A DNA stretch of 21,162 nt from Clarireedia homoeocarpa (GCA_001465935.1 LNKV01000093.1:1-21162); one strand, 5' to 3'; positions 7,343 to 17,088 are shown, counted from the stretch's first letter. Made by a program: numbers and translations. Notes: generated by a model from the sequence alone, not told the origin.

Positions 7343-8319
7343 TTATGTTCTTGATTCTGAATTTCTCTTATATAATAATGATATAACAATTGTTAATAAC
7401 ATTATAATAATAGCACAGACAAGTGCTCCTATCGATAGACTTGCTGCATCTCCCTTTTCTATACTAACAACTGGCCCAGATAACTGAATCCTTGACTCTA
7501 TATAAGATAATATAGTGGAAGTTATAATAATTGGAATACAATATACTATAGCTAATAAACATATCCCAATCTTGATCAATTTACTCGTAACGATATGTGT
7601 TATACAAAGACAAAAGAATAATATCGCTGCTAAAATAAGAAAAAGTCCTAGGCTAATATAAATAGAGCCTCTGATAGTAGCAGCAGATGTGATCTTTGCC
7701 GTAACATCTTCTAAGTATTGCAGAGGCTGAAATTTGCCAGTAACGAAATTTTGAATATCCACAGAAAATTGTTCGATCGCTTCTGGTAAGATATCAGAGG
7801 TATTTAACGGTAAGTTATTGCAGCTAGTGTGATCAGTAAATCCAACGCAGAATTTGCTTATACCAAGCGAAAGATTTCTTGGAAGTAATAATTCAATTGC
7901 CGTTTCAGCAGCATTAACAGCACTTGTGGCACTCGCAATAAGGCTTGCGCCTTCAGCAGTAGCTGTTGCAATGAGGCTTGCACCCTCGGCAGTAGCTGTT
8001 GCAATCAAGCTTGCGCCCTCAGCAGTAGCTGTTTCCAGTAGGCCACTGAGGTGACTAGGAACACCACGTTCTTTAAGATGTATGTCCGGGATATCAATGA
8101 TATCATTTATATTGAACTAGTATTATGAGCTTATTAGCTAAATCACCGATAGAGGTATATATTGTATACAGTTAAACTTAGCGTTGTAATACCTGCTTGT
8201 TGTGTTTTTTCTTGAACTAGTAATACAATTACTAGTATTATATAACAGAAGGAAACAGAGAGTAAGATAACAAAAGCTCCGATTTGAAGCCAAGTTTTGT
8301 TCTTTGATATTTGCTGCAT
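7343..8319 (-). CDS. Four-helix membrane protein with 11-residue repeat, 307 aa, two exons
   Basis: Exon 1 is 8319-8170 (50 codons) and exon 2 is 8116-7343 (257 codons plus stop). They are joined across a 53-bp intron (8169-8117) that starts GTATAC, has a GCTAATA branch-like site and ends TAG; the join keeps the frame. Hydrophobic helices lie at about residues 13-35, 200-226, 230-256 and 277-299. Between the first two is an outward-facing or lumenal region with four 11-residue units (76-119) and a Cys pair (C140, C149) in KFCVGFTDHTSCNNLPL. One helix, a large loop with two Cys, then three helices recalls SUR7/PalI-type fungal membrane proteins, but I cannot assign it to that family. The tail is short and basic. 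It reads without defects despite its AT-rich, transposon-dense setting. Confidence 0.7.
7910..8041 (-). repeat. 33-bp coding tandem repeat (11 residues), four units
   Basis: Inside the membrane-protein gene, units encode LLETATAEGAS, LIATATAEGAS, LIATATAEGAS and LIASATSAVNA. The first three are near-identical in DNA and the fourth is degenerate. Eleven-residue periodicity (hendecad) suits a long amphipathic or coiled-coil helix. Such arrays gain and lose units easily. Confidence 0.85.
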
Positions 8320-9168
8320 TTTGAAAGTCGAGTATAGTATATTTATAGAATTAGTAATAAATAGATAAAATTCGAATAAAAGGTTTCTAAAGTCTCTTTA
8401 TAGAGCTAAAGTTCGTTTTAGTATAAAATTAAATATACTAAATATAGCACTTGTGACAATATGACTAATAAAAGTAATTGTTGACCTTAGACTATTAACT
8501 TATCGAAAGAAGAGTCTATTTTCAAATAGGCAATAACTCTTCTTATATAGCTTTTATTACCTCCTAACTAGTCACACCAATTTGATATCAACTTCGGCAA
8601 ATTTGCAGCCTTATATTCAAATTTGATGTATAATTTATTATTGTTATTAATTTCATTTTCTAAATATATAAGTTTTCTTCTTGAAATCTATGTATAGGAT
8701 ACAATCCAGAGTATATTATTTATCAATATATTCTAATCGAAATATTTAAGCTACAGACAAGATATATTATTATAATCTGGCTATCAAGTGTACTTTGTAA
8801 CTCTATAAAGTCACTTAGTGTTCTTGTATTTACCGTATGCTGTTTAAAAGCACTCTCGAGGTCATTCTCGGCTTTGACGGCGAGGGAAACGTGCGGCTGT
8901 TGTGGCCGATCCTCGCGGACTATTGTAAGATATAGAGCGTCTAGAAGTGGTCAGCAATTCTGCCTCCGCGAAATGAAAAGTGGACTCTATATAAACGCTC
9001 CAAATTTTAAAGTATTACTACATATGAGTACATACGTAATACTGTATGAAATATATAACTTCTAATCTATTCGGCATTGTTCATTTCTAATATATGGTCA
9101 TAGTCGAAGATAATCAATAAAAGAAAAAATTGAAATTGAGTTAAAAATCTGTATCAATTCACGAAACC
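8320..9168. other. AT-rich intergenic region between two minus-strand genes
   Basis: It holds the upstream region of the membrane-protein gene and the downstream region of the WOPR gene. An open frame at 8874-9065 shows no protein character. A short GC-rich patch lies near 8870-8930 (CGGCGAGGG, TGTGGCCGATCCTCGCGG) within otherwise AT-rich sequence; its origin is unknown. Confidence 0.4.
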
Positions 9169-9792
9169 TCAGGTTGTATACCAATACCATTTCATGCCAA
9201 GTTTGTTACTGATAACATCTGCGACCGTGTAGTAGGAAACCAAGTGATGGGATACTCCTCCCACTGTTACGCTGACAGTCTTTTTCACTAAACCATCCTC
9301 CTTGAATCCATATGAGTCCACCAAAGAACCAATCAAGGAGTGCTCCGTTTCTTTGTTGAGATTGCCTAAGTTCGATTGATCAAAAGAACGGTTGTTCAAG
9401 CTGAAACCGTAGCCACTTTCTAAGACACTACCTGGTCGTGCATAAGGTTCTTGTGCTTTGCTGATTCCTGGAGATCTCTTGTTTCGTTTGTTGGCTGTCC
9501 TTTTCACGCCCGGTGTAAAAGGTCGCTCCAGTTCTCGATACACAAGGAAGTTTTCGAGTATCCGACTTGGGCTCCATGGTACGCGATCTGTCCAACCCTT
9601 GATGCCTGACGAGCGCTCTTCGTATATAAAAACATTTCCACTCTTGATCAAGCTGGATCTTTCACGATCATGAGAACGTCGTGCAACATAATTGAGATGG
9701 CCTGTAAGACAGGCCTCGAAAAGAAGCAGGGCATCATGCGTGGAAGCAATATGTCCTTGGAATGTTGGTGAGAGAGGTGAGGGTGAGCCCAT
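9169..9792 (-). CDS. WOPR-domain transcription factor (Gti1/Pac2 family), short or truncated, 207 aa
   Basis: The frame starts at ATG 9792 in a good context (CATCATGG). Residues 9-95 match the first WOPR half: FQGHIASTHDALLLFEAC, then RRSHDRERSSLIKSGNVFIYEE, then WSPSRI and FLVYRELERPF. Residues 150-195 match the second half: SLIGSLVDSYGF, DGLVKKT, HHLVSYYTV. This family (Wor1, Ryp1, Sge1, Gti1, Pac2) binds DNA and controls morphology, sporulation and virulence or effector genes. Two features are odd. The protein ends 12-15 residues after the second half, without the long low-complexity tail usual in the family. The normally invariant IKRWTDG is IKGWTDR (64-70), with a further change of Gly to Glu at residue 80. 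It is a truncated paralogue, perhaps a decaying gene; DNA binding is doubtful. Confidence 0.8.
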   Translation of the reverse strand: MGSPSPLSPTFQGHIASTHDALLLFEACLTGHLNYVARRSHDRERSSLIKSGNVFIYEERSSGIKGWTDRVPWSPSRILENFLVYRELERPFTPGVKRTANKRNKRSPGISKAQEPYARPGSVLESGYGFSLNNRSFDQSNLGNLNKETEHSLIGSLVDSYGFKEDGLVKKTVSVTVGGVSHHLVSYYTVADVISNKLGMKWYWYTT

Positions 9793-10582
9793 GATGAAGG
9801 TAGAAAGAATTTGAGAATAATTTTGATGATGGTGTTGAAGAGTACAGCGAGGTGATATACTTCATTAAATGAGTATCGGTAGCTGTTCGTGCAAGAGCGA
9901 CTCCTTGACTGAGCCAATGCTGTCATGAAAGAGATAGCAGGACTGGATTCAATTTTCAGACCCTATACGCCTTGGTGTAGGTGGTATCAGTCCTTCGGTC
10001 ATGAAAAGCGGACATAGGGCCGGGACACTTATGCATGAAAGTATTCTCGTGCTAGCTTTACAGCATGGTACCTCGAAAATTTGCAGCCCCCTGTACATGC
10101 TCATCCGCTCCTTTATCCCCTGTTCCTTTTCCAACATCCTCGCCATGAATTTCCATGACTGGCAACCTCCTATGCATCATGTACCGCAGGATCACAAACC
10201 CTACAACCATGAGCTATCAATGGAGAACAAGTAGGTAGGCAAGGCTAATTTTGTAGGATTATGCAAGGCCAAGTGTAGGCACGAATGACTCTATAGAGGC
10301 TGTTTGCATAACAGGCTTTTTTTTCTTGTTTGCTATACAGTAGGATATTACCAACAGCAAATCGGGGCAGAACCCCACGTGAAGCAGACGAGACCCTGGT
10401 AGCCTGACCTGAGTACATCGTGGGGCAATTTCGTATTTTGTATCCTGCAAGGTTAAGAAGTATCCTATCATGGATACGATAGATAATCAGAAGATATCAG
10501 CAGTGGTAACAAAATTAGCAAAAGTAATCTAGGCTCTTATCTTAGAAGATAGAAAGACAGCAGCAGTACCAAAAGAGAAGAA

Positions 10583-10613
<31 letters not shown>
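9793..10613. other. Upstream region of the WOPR gene up to the sequence gap
   Basis: No firmly supported gene. A plus-strand frame at 10001-10234 ends MNFHDWQPPMHHVPQDHKPY..., just before a possible donor GTAGGT near 10230. It could be a first exon, but nothing downstream confirms it. The stretch ends in an A-rich run (10581-10613) that leads into the gap. Confidence 0.35.
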
Positions 10614-10818
10614 NNNNNNNNNNNNNNNNNNNNNNNNNNNNNNNNNNNNNNNNNNNNNNNNNNNNNNNNNNNNNNNNNNNNNNNNNNNNNNNNNNNNNNN
10701 NNNNNNNNNNNNNNNNNNNNNNNNNNNNNNNNNNNNNNNNNNNNNNNNNNNNNNNNNNNNNNNNNNNNNNNNNNNNNNNNNNNNNNNNNNNNNNNNNNNN
10801 NNNNNNNNNNNNNNNNNN
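10614..10818. other. Assembly gap, 205 N
   Basis: Unread bases directly after a 33-base run of almost pure A. The run may have caused the break. The true length is unknown. The gap removes the 3' part of the transposase pseudogene on its right. Confidence 0.99.
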
Positions 10819-11617
10819 CGTACTCGAAATAAAATCGCTGTGTGCTACAATCCCTCTGCTCAATCCCTGAAAAGTGATGTGACTTTCCCGATCGATCGTA
10901 GACTCTGCTGCATCTCCCTCACCTTGCATAGTGTCCCAGGACCAATCGCTCCACGATGGACTTCTTCTCATAGCAGCATCTTTGCTGCCTATGCAGGATT
11001 GTACTTGCAGTGCCTTGATGATTTCCTTGTTCTCTCAGGATCCTCCCTTAATTTTGTGCCCCAGGATCTATATGTGCCTCATCTGTGAATACTATATGAT
11101 CAAGTGTTCCAAAGACTGGTTCGTAGGCATGCTGATTCCCATATTTGACCCTTGGTAGAAATAATATTATTAATGAAGGCACAAACGTATTATTTACTAT
11201 TCTTAGTATGCTCCCTCAACTTCATTTGCAATTGATGCTTCTTAACCGGTATTTTAAAGTATTCAATTTGAGCTTGGTACGGCTGCATCCGGAAGGGATT
11301 TCGACTGGGAGACACAAGCATCTTGCATATCTCTTTAGTTACGCTAGACTTGCGTCCAAGGACCTTAGAAGAAGACTTAGAAGAAGACCTAGTCTTCTTC
11401 CTTGCTATAGAACCCATTTTGAGCCACTGATCTCTCCTTTCCGTCCACAGCTCTCGAATATGCCCGATGATGCCGAAATGCGACATAGCGACTTAGTACC
11501 ATAATCCCGAGTCAAGGCGTCAAAGAATCGGGTTCTACGCGTAGATTCACCTTCTTTAACACATAATAGTTCAGGGGAAGGAGTGAATAATGGGTTAGAA
11601 CGTGTTGATTGAGGCAT
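10819..11617 (-). pseudogene. Tc1-like transposase pseudogene, cut by the assembly gap
   Basis: From the ATG at 11617 the minus strand encodes MPQSTRSNPLFTPSPE and RRTRFFDAL, the N terminus of a fungal Tc1-like transposase. Near 11455-11470 the frame shifts, and the helix-turn-helix part continues with KVLGRKSSVTKE, LVSPSRNP and QIEYFKIPVKKHQLQ. A TAA interrupts at about 11190. A further shift near 11105 leads to the catalytic block VFTDEAHIDP with the first Asp, which is followed by another stop. The N gap then ends it. The same protein family is encoded at 20880-21162. Upstream, the segment to about 11717 (GGGTGTACAAATTCCGTGCA on the minus strand) has the look of a terminal inverted repeat, but the other end is not in the window. 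Confidence 0.75.
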
Positions 11618-11965
11618 TTTAAGGATTTAGTTGGCTTGTTAACATTTTGAGGGCATCGTAATTTCACGAAATAGGTGGTTCTGGCCCGTGTGCACGGAAT
11701 TTGTACACCCACTTGAGGCTAGCAATGATGGCACAGGAACAAACTATCCAGAATCATCCTAGTGCTGACGAAGTGTGGCGTATATAAAACTCAAGAGAGT
11801 GTACAAAGAGGAGACCGAAATTGAAGCCTATCAATACTCTCTCTCTGGCAATCGGAGTATACAACTCATACTTGAACCGTGTTGCACTTATAGTACACGC
11901 AGTTGTCAACTTGATTTCTTTTCACGTTCAACCTTGATCAAACAAATAGTTTACTCCTTTGTACA

Positions 11966-13195
11966 ATGGCTTCCATATCCTGCTTAGAACCGTTTAATTT
12001 GCGACAAACATCTGCCTCTGTTGGACAATGGCCTTTCGTCGCAGTCTACGTCGGCTCTGACCCACAGCCTTTTAGTCTGAGTTTTGACACAGGCAGTTCT
12101 CTAACGTTCGAAAAACTTGTCGTGTGGTTTATTGTTCAGGCTAACAGTGCTTAGATGGCTCTTTTCTTCGTCCGTATGCGAAACGGTTGGTCACGATCGT
12201 CACACGTATAATCCGACAGACGATCTTAAATTTTCTGAGTGCAAACTGAATAGCACTTTTGGAGATGGACTTTCGATTGATTTGGAGAAAGTTTATATGG
12301 ACGATTTGAAGTTCGGCGCAAATACGCAGAAAGACCACTTAGTATTCCAAGCATCATCCGTTCTTCTACCTGCGACAGGTGTAACCCGCAATATTCTTTA
12401 TGAAGGTATACTTGGAATGAGACCTCGCTTTGATGCAGAATGTAAGTGCAAAAGCCTGGGAAGCATGGATATTTTCACCTCACATACACGAAAAAGTTAT
12501 ATAACTGATAAATGCTAATATTTATCAACGGCGCTCACCGTTTGGGCAAAAATGGCGCCTGATCTACCTGAGCCACTCTTTGTGGCAGATTTGAAATTCA
12601 ACGATGTAGGTACATTCACGTTCGGCAAGATTCCCTACGAAGGACAGGACATAAGGTTCTGGAATTGCAACATTGAGGAGAAAGACTTTTGGAGAATTCC
12701 AATTACTGCATATGCTATTGGCGAACTCGAGGGTGAGGAACCTCCGACGGAAGCAGCAGTGAAAAAAATCCATACTAAACCTATGCTTGACACCGGTTGC
12801 AGCTCTCTTCGTCTTCCGTCTTGCATTATTCAAGACTACTATGCCAAGACACCAGCTTATCGCCAAGAACAGGGGCATCAAATTTTCCCCTCTGATAAGA
12901 AAAACCCAGATTTAATTCTCTATATCGGCGAAGATCGTTACATGGTTAGAATTCCAGGAAAATTCATTTGGCCCCAAGGAACTTTCCATGGTGAGCCTTG
13001 TAAGTTGCCAATTTTAAGTCCTCAAATCACAAATGAGATAACTGCTAATCTTCTCTTTTAATAGTCGTTGCAGGTGCGCTTGAGGAACAGACGGATGGTT
13101 TTGGCCCTATATTAGGCCAACCATTCTTTTATACATACAATGTCATTTTCAAAGGCATCGATGCCCTTTCCGTTGGCCTAGTAAAAAAGGAATAG
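11966..13195 (+). CDS. Pepsin-family (A1) aspartic protease, four exons, 342 aa, intron 2 without AG acceptor
   Basis: Best model: exons 11966-12105, 12155-12441, 12529-12999, 13065-13195. Both catalytic motifs are present: DTGSS at D41 and LDTGCSSLRLP at D230, about 190 residues apart as in pepsins. Other features are FGDG in place of the usual YGDG flap, GILGM, and a C-terminal GPILGQPFFYTYNVIF block. Intron 1 (49 bp) and intron 3 (65 bp) have GT, CTAAC/CTAAT and AG. Intron 2 starts GTAAGT and has a GCTAAT branch site, but the phase-correct acceptor reads CAA rather than CAG (12526-12528). Reading through it gives a stop at 12516-12518. There is no signal peptide or propeptide, unusual for secreted members, so an upstream exon may be missing or the enzyme may be intracellular. 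Possibly a recent pseudogene. Confidence 0.75.
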
Positions 13196-13788
13196 GATGC
13201 ACCTATAGTTGTGGTTTTGGAAAGGAAAATATTTGTTACAACGGTTGTATTAAACACGAGGGAATGCGACGGAGAACTAGGCCACCAGTGGGTGCACTAA
13301 CTCATTCACACCCGGAACTTTATTTTCCTACGGTGCTAGACATTAAATCTGAGCTGTAGTAATACTTCTTTATTATTTCATCCTGTATTATACCTTCACT
13401 ATAACATGGAGTCCAATGAAACATTTCCTATCTCTTGATTGGAATGCTTGTAATTACTCCGTGGGTTTTGAAAGATGCAACGCCAGATTACGCGAAATCT
13501 TCCAAGTTTCTCAAAATCCTTTGATTTGGAGAATTACAGTAGCTCTCTAGTTTGATATTATAAATATTACTTTTGAACCTTATTAAACTATAATGGTGAC
13601 TTTGGGGTTTTTAATACCTGATTTATTGTGATTATCAAAAAGCCTGATGACATAGTTCGTCTATTTTATCACTGTCATCTGCTGACCACACAGATAACTT
13701 GACTGCAACTATTCTGCCAATCAGTGGGATACAAAGAGCATCGAAATGATAGTTTCGTAGCTGTCTAGGTTTGAGTAGATATTGTGCA
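13196..13788. other. Intergenic region, nothing recognised
   Basis: AT-rich sequence downstream of the protease gene. No open frame of note, no repeat partner in the window apart from a short match (GGGTTTTGAAAGATG, near 13464) to sequence near 20484 that I consider too short to interpret. Confidence 0.5.
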
Positions 13789-14631
13789 ATGATCAAAATG
13801 ACTTCTATATTTCATGGGAAGTACCTCATGATAATGCCTATATGCTTCGGTAGCATCTATATCGACAATCAAGCTTTGCGCTTTTTGAATTGCTTCACAG
13901 GCACTCGGGTTTGTCAGTGCTTTCTTGAGATATTTTATCGGCCAATGCAAGGAATAGAAAAGCGAATATATCAATACGCACAACCTTGTTATGTCACAGA
14001 ATTTCCAGATGATGGAATCGCAAATGCAATTGGCTTGCAATTCAAATCGCCATTTTATGTTGATGCAAATCTCATCTCCCTAGGGGCCCAATACAAAGTG
14101 CGGTTTTGTTTCTCGCTCCCAAATCAAGAAAAGTGGCTTCCAATTGACCTCTATCAACTGTATGGCCTCGATTCATCTCAGTGGCAGCCTACACCTAGTT
14201 TAAGTCACGCACTTAATCCTTCACTATTGGCCAGAGGATGTCTTCCGCTCGTGGACGTTTGCCGGAATAATAACGATGTGCTCTATCGGATTCGCATAGA
14301 ATATGCGGTTGATGAGTCCCAGAACCATGTATCTGTTCAAAAATGTCATTTTATTGCCTGGGATTTGAGATATCGCTGTTGGTGGACCGAGAGAGTTTCC
14401 TCGGATACTCAATCACACGAGCCTATGAGGATCGCTCACGAGTTGCCCATTCGGGATATGGCTAGTCTCTCAGTACCTATTGTAAAGATACCACAACCTC
14501 CATTACGATTACGCGCGACAGCCCCATGTAGTAGTACAGAAGATCAAGCTCCCAATACGATCAAGGCCAAGCGCAGAAGCAAGAGGCTAGAGAGTAAACT
14601 TGTAGATAATGATACTCGAAGTTGTAACTAG
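13789..14631 (+). CDS. Hypothetical protein, 280 aa, unknown function
   Basis: The frame is open from 13771; the first ATG is at 13789, with others a few codons later. No family recognised. The first 60 residues are hydrophobic and Cys-rich, and may not be true coding sequence. The rest has normal protein composition, including FKSPFYVDANLISLGAQYKV, ARGCLPLVDVCRNNNDVLYR and IEYAVDE. The C terminus carries a basic cluster (KAKRRSKRLESK, about residues 259-270) that could be a nuclear localisation signal. The antisense frame over 13765-14040 is shorter and less convincing. A missed 5' exon is possible. The coding call rests on length and composition only. Confidence 0.45.
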   Translation: MIKMTSIFHGKYLMIMPICFGSIYIDNQALRFLNCFTGTRVCQCFLEIFYRPMQGIEKRIYQYAQPCYVTEFPDDGIANAIGLQFKSPFYVDANLISLGAQYKVRFCFSLPNQEKWLPIDLYQLYGLDSSQWQPTPSLSHALNPSLLARGCLPLVDVCRNNNDVLYRIRIEYAVDESQNHVSVQKCHFIAWDLRYRCWWTERVSSDTQSHEPMRIAHELPIRDMASLSVPIVKIPQPPLRLRATAPCSSTEDQAPNTIKAKRRSKRLESKLVDNDTRSCN

Positions 14632-15411
14632 ATTCAATCAACCTAGTAAATTGACTATAAAAACCTATTGTATGCTTCTTGAGTTAGATTAAAGAATTTA
14701 CGCAGTCATGGGAATGAGAAAGCGAATACTATGACTGAAAGTTAGAGCCGTGGATTTCTAACGTATTCGACGTGCATACGATCTACTGTTTTGGTATCTG
14801 CGTATAACCTCAAGCGACCATTTAGCTACTGTATACTGAATATGCTAGCTCTGACAATTTGGCCGCCGCAGATACCTCCAGCAAATTTTTCATATTGATT
14901 TCTTCTGTCCAAATGACAATTGCTCACCACAAAACAAGAAGAAGAAAAAAATTTATAATATGAATTAATTTTTCACCTTATGTATTATTAACTAAATTAG
15001 TGCCCAAATTCCATATCTTCTTTCGTTGAATTTAATATCAAGCTTAAAAATTTGATACTCTCCTAAACTGACACAGTATCATCGCCTCCTATAATCTGCT
15101 TCGTAACACTAGATACACTCTATAATCCGACGGCAACTGTTCTACCCACAATCTGTTATAATACTAAACTTCACGACTAATTTACTCACAGTATTAGTTT
15201 AAATTTTCGTACCGTCAATGTCATACCGATGAGTGAGTCCTAAATACAACACTTTATTATCAATATCTAAGTACTTTAATGGTTGGGAATACACTCCATC
15301 AATTTTTCTTTTTTTTATACTTTTTTATTCTTTATATATATATATTATATTTTGATACAGCGCACATAAACTCAGTTCACCGGTCTTCTTTTTCTCGTTT
15401 CATGGAAAATT
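14632..15411. other. AT-rich intergenic region with TA microsatellite
   Basis: No gene seen. A pyrimidine and TA-rich run at 15303-15358 includes TATATATATATATTATAT. The sequence around 14940-15060 is extremely AT-rich. This fits RIP-affected or decayed repeat DNA, but no parent element is recognisable. Confidence 0.45.
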
Positions 15412-15941
15412 TCATTGGCAATAGCAATCAATAAAAGTTATATGTTTCAGCTGCACACAATTTTGATGTCTTACATCACCATTATTATTATAGAAATGCA
15501 ATCCCATTTCTACTCCCTTATTCACGGATTTTGCTGGTTCCAAGATGCGTTTGGTTATGCGGTCTTTCATGCGGTCTTTCATTTCAATGCCATGGACTCC
15601 TTGATATTTTGATTCAATCGAGACGTAGAGGACACTAACACGTGTAGGAAGAAAATCTGGAATCGTAACGCTTAGAATCATGCCATCATTTGCGTATTTG
15701 CGTAGCTAACAGCAGGTGGATAGGAATTGACCGCGTAGTCATCGTAGCCGACCGGCATAAGTTCGATCTCTTCTTGAGTGATTGAAATAGAACTACCAAG
15801 TGGAAGCAGAGCGAGTGAATGGGTAAGCTGCGCAAATGGTTCACCACGGTATTATGCTACTATCACGAAGCTCATCAAGGGGCGAATGAATCCGCTGCAG
15901 GGCGGATAATTGGGAGTCTCGAGCAGTAGTAGTACTGCGGT
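15412..15941 (-). pseudogene. Possible broken coding stretch, family unknown
   Basis: On the minus strand a frame reads from about 15941 with ETPNYPPCSGFIRPLMSFV, a TAA at 15852-15854, then EPFAQLTHSLALLPLGSS and LMPVGYDDYAVNSYPPAV. It ends in a TGA at 15678-15680. The next frame, shifted by one base at the overlapping ATGA, continues as MILSVTIPDFLPTRVSVLYV to a stop at 15412. The amino-acid texture looks like real protein on both sides of the shift, suggesting one gene broken by a stop and a frameshift. I do not recognise the family. Part of 15900-15960 may instead be LTR-like. Confidence 0.3.
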
Positions 15942-16287
15942 TTATTCGTAGATATTCAACGGGTATACAGGAATAGTTTACACGTTTAATTCCAGATACC
16001 TAAAAACAAAGTACCAGTCACTTTATGGGTACAGTAGGATTTGTGCTACAGTACTAGCGAGGGAGAGAATTTAATCTATTAATGGCTTAGAATGTCAACA
16101 AGTCATCATGTTAGATACCAATGGCAATAGTTAAGCGGATGATATCAGGCGGCAGAAATAAACAGCTCGACAGCTCGACAGCTCAATCTCATTTATTACT
16201 TTCCAGGTATCTTCACAAAAGTAGATTAACAAATTGACAGGCTATATAGAAACATTAGATCATCACAAAGTCAGACTTAATAGTAAT
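15942..16287. other. Intergenic region upstream of a hypothetical gene
   Basis: No gene. A short tandem repeat of the 8-mer CAGCTCGA (about 2.5 units) lies at 16163-16184. Upstream sequence resembles the 1297-1340 region loosely (GGTTTATT, GGTATACA). Confidence 0.4.
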
Positions 16288-17088
16288 ATGAGTACGATTG
16301 AGAGTCTGATTGAGAAGGTGCCCAACTTTCGTAGTGGGCTTCTGCGTTGCATGAGCCCGAGTGAGACAACATCTCTTCGTATGGCCCTTGGAGGAGATCC
16401 TCTGACATCGGTCAAGGAATCGCTTATGTACTCAAACGTTTGTGCGCTTCTGGGCTTGAGCTTGAAATGGATTCAGACAGTTAACGCTCTCGGATACGCA
16501 GTTATACTGGTAGGGAAGGATCTTGTGTCCCTCAACAACATGCTTTATACTCCGCCTTCCAAGTCAAACAGGTTCAATATCCTTGTGATGTGCGTTGGGT
16601 CATTCCAGTCGCGGACTGAATGTATACCAGGGCTCGTAAATGATACAAAAGCTGCATTGGAAGGGTGTCCGTGGTCAACCACCTCCGAAGAGGGAAAGTC
16701 GCATGTAAACGTGGTGACGCATAATTTCGAAGTCAGTTTGATGTTCACATGCGATTGTGAGAAGTGGCATAGCCGCTGGCTAACGAAAGATCTTACATCT
16801 TTGATTATGGATACCCCCCAATCCGTGGTTAAAGGTAAGGAATTCGTTACCTCCTACATGTGGATCAATCTAAAGATCGCACCACAGCATAGGCCCATCA
16901 TCAGAAAGGCGTATGGCATCAAGAGTGACCATTTATCTAAATCGGACTTCGTAAACAGCTGGGCATACACAGGCAAGCTCTCCTTCCAGTGTACGAATAG
17001 AGATACACTCTACACCCCAAACATATGTGGTCTCGGCCGCCGAGTAAGCGTCATGCTTCCACCCCCAGTTGAGTATACGCTCAGATAG
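16288..17088 (+). CDS. Hypothetical protein, 266 aa, possibly with an F-box-like N terminus
   Basis: The frame is open from 16234 with a non-ATG codon; the first ATG is at 16288 (MSTIESLIEKVPNFRSGLLR). It ends at the TAG at 17086-17088. Base composition is clearly more balanced than in the flanks, which supports coding. The start, VPNFRSGLLRCMSPSETTSL, has the spacing of a weak F-box (Pro, Leu-Leu, then Leu), as in substrate receptors of SCF ubiquitin ligases, but this is only a resemblance. The middle contains a Val/Leu-rich strand-like segment NRFNILVMCVGSFQS and an acidic, Ser-rich loop; the C terminus is basic. No signal peptide. No intron is needed. A role cannot be assigned. Confidence 0.55.
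   Translation: MSTIESLIEKVPNFRSGLLRCMSPSETTSLRMALGGDPLTSVKESLMYSNVCALLGLSLKWIQTVNALGYAVILVGKDLVSLNNMLYTPPSKSNRFNILVMCVGSFQSRTECIPGLVNDTKAALEGCPWSTTSEEGKSHVNVVTHNFEVSLMFTCDCEKWHSRWLTKDLTSLIMDTPQSVVKGKEFVTSYMWINLKIAPQHRPIIRKAYGIKSDHLSKSDFVNSWAYTGKLSFQCTNRDTLYTPNICGLGRRVSVMLPPPVEYTLR

Noticed and set aside
7854..8054. Plus-strand frame with Ala-Pro-Ser-Ala repeats
   Set aside because: It is the antisense of the 33-bp repeat in the membrane-protein gene; the minus strand has the helices, intron and start.
8874..9065. 63-codon plus-strand frame in a GC-rich patch
   Set aside because: Too short, no homology seen, and the C-terminal half is AT-driven; not supported as a gene.
10001..10234. Possible first exon ending MNFHDWQPPMHHV..., with GTAGGT after it
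   Set aside because: No second exon or family match could be found before the gap; kept only as a note in the region entry.
13765..14040. Minus-strand 91-codon frame antisense to the hypothetical gene at 13789
   Set aside because: Shorter than the plus-strand frame, and a TAG-free antisense frame is expected by chance; some uncertainty remains for the first 60 codons of the plus-strand gene.
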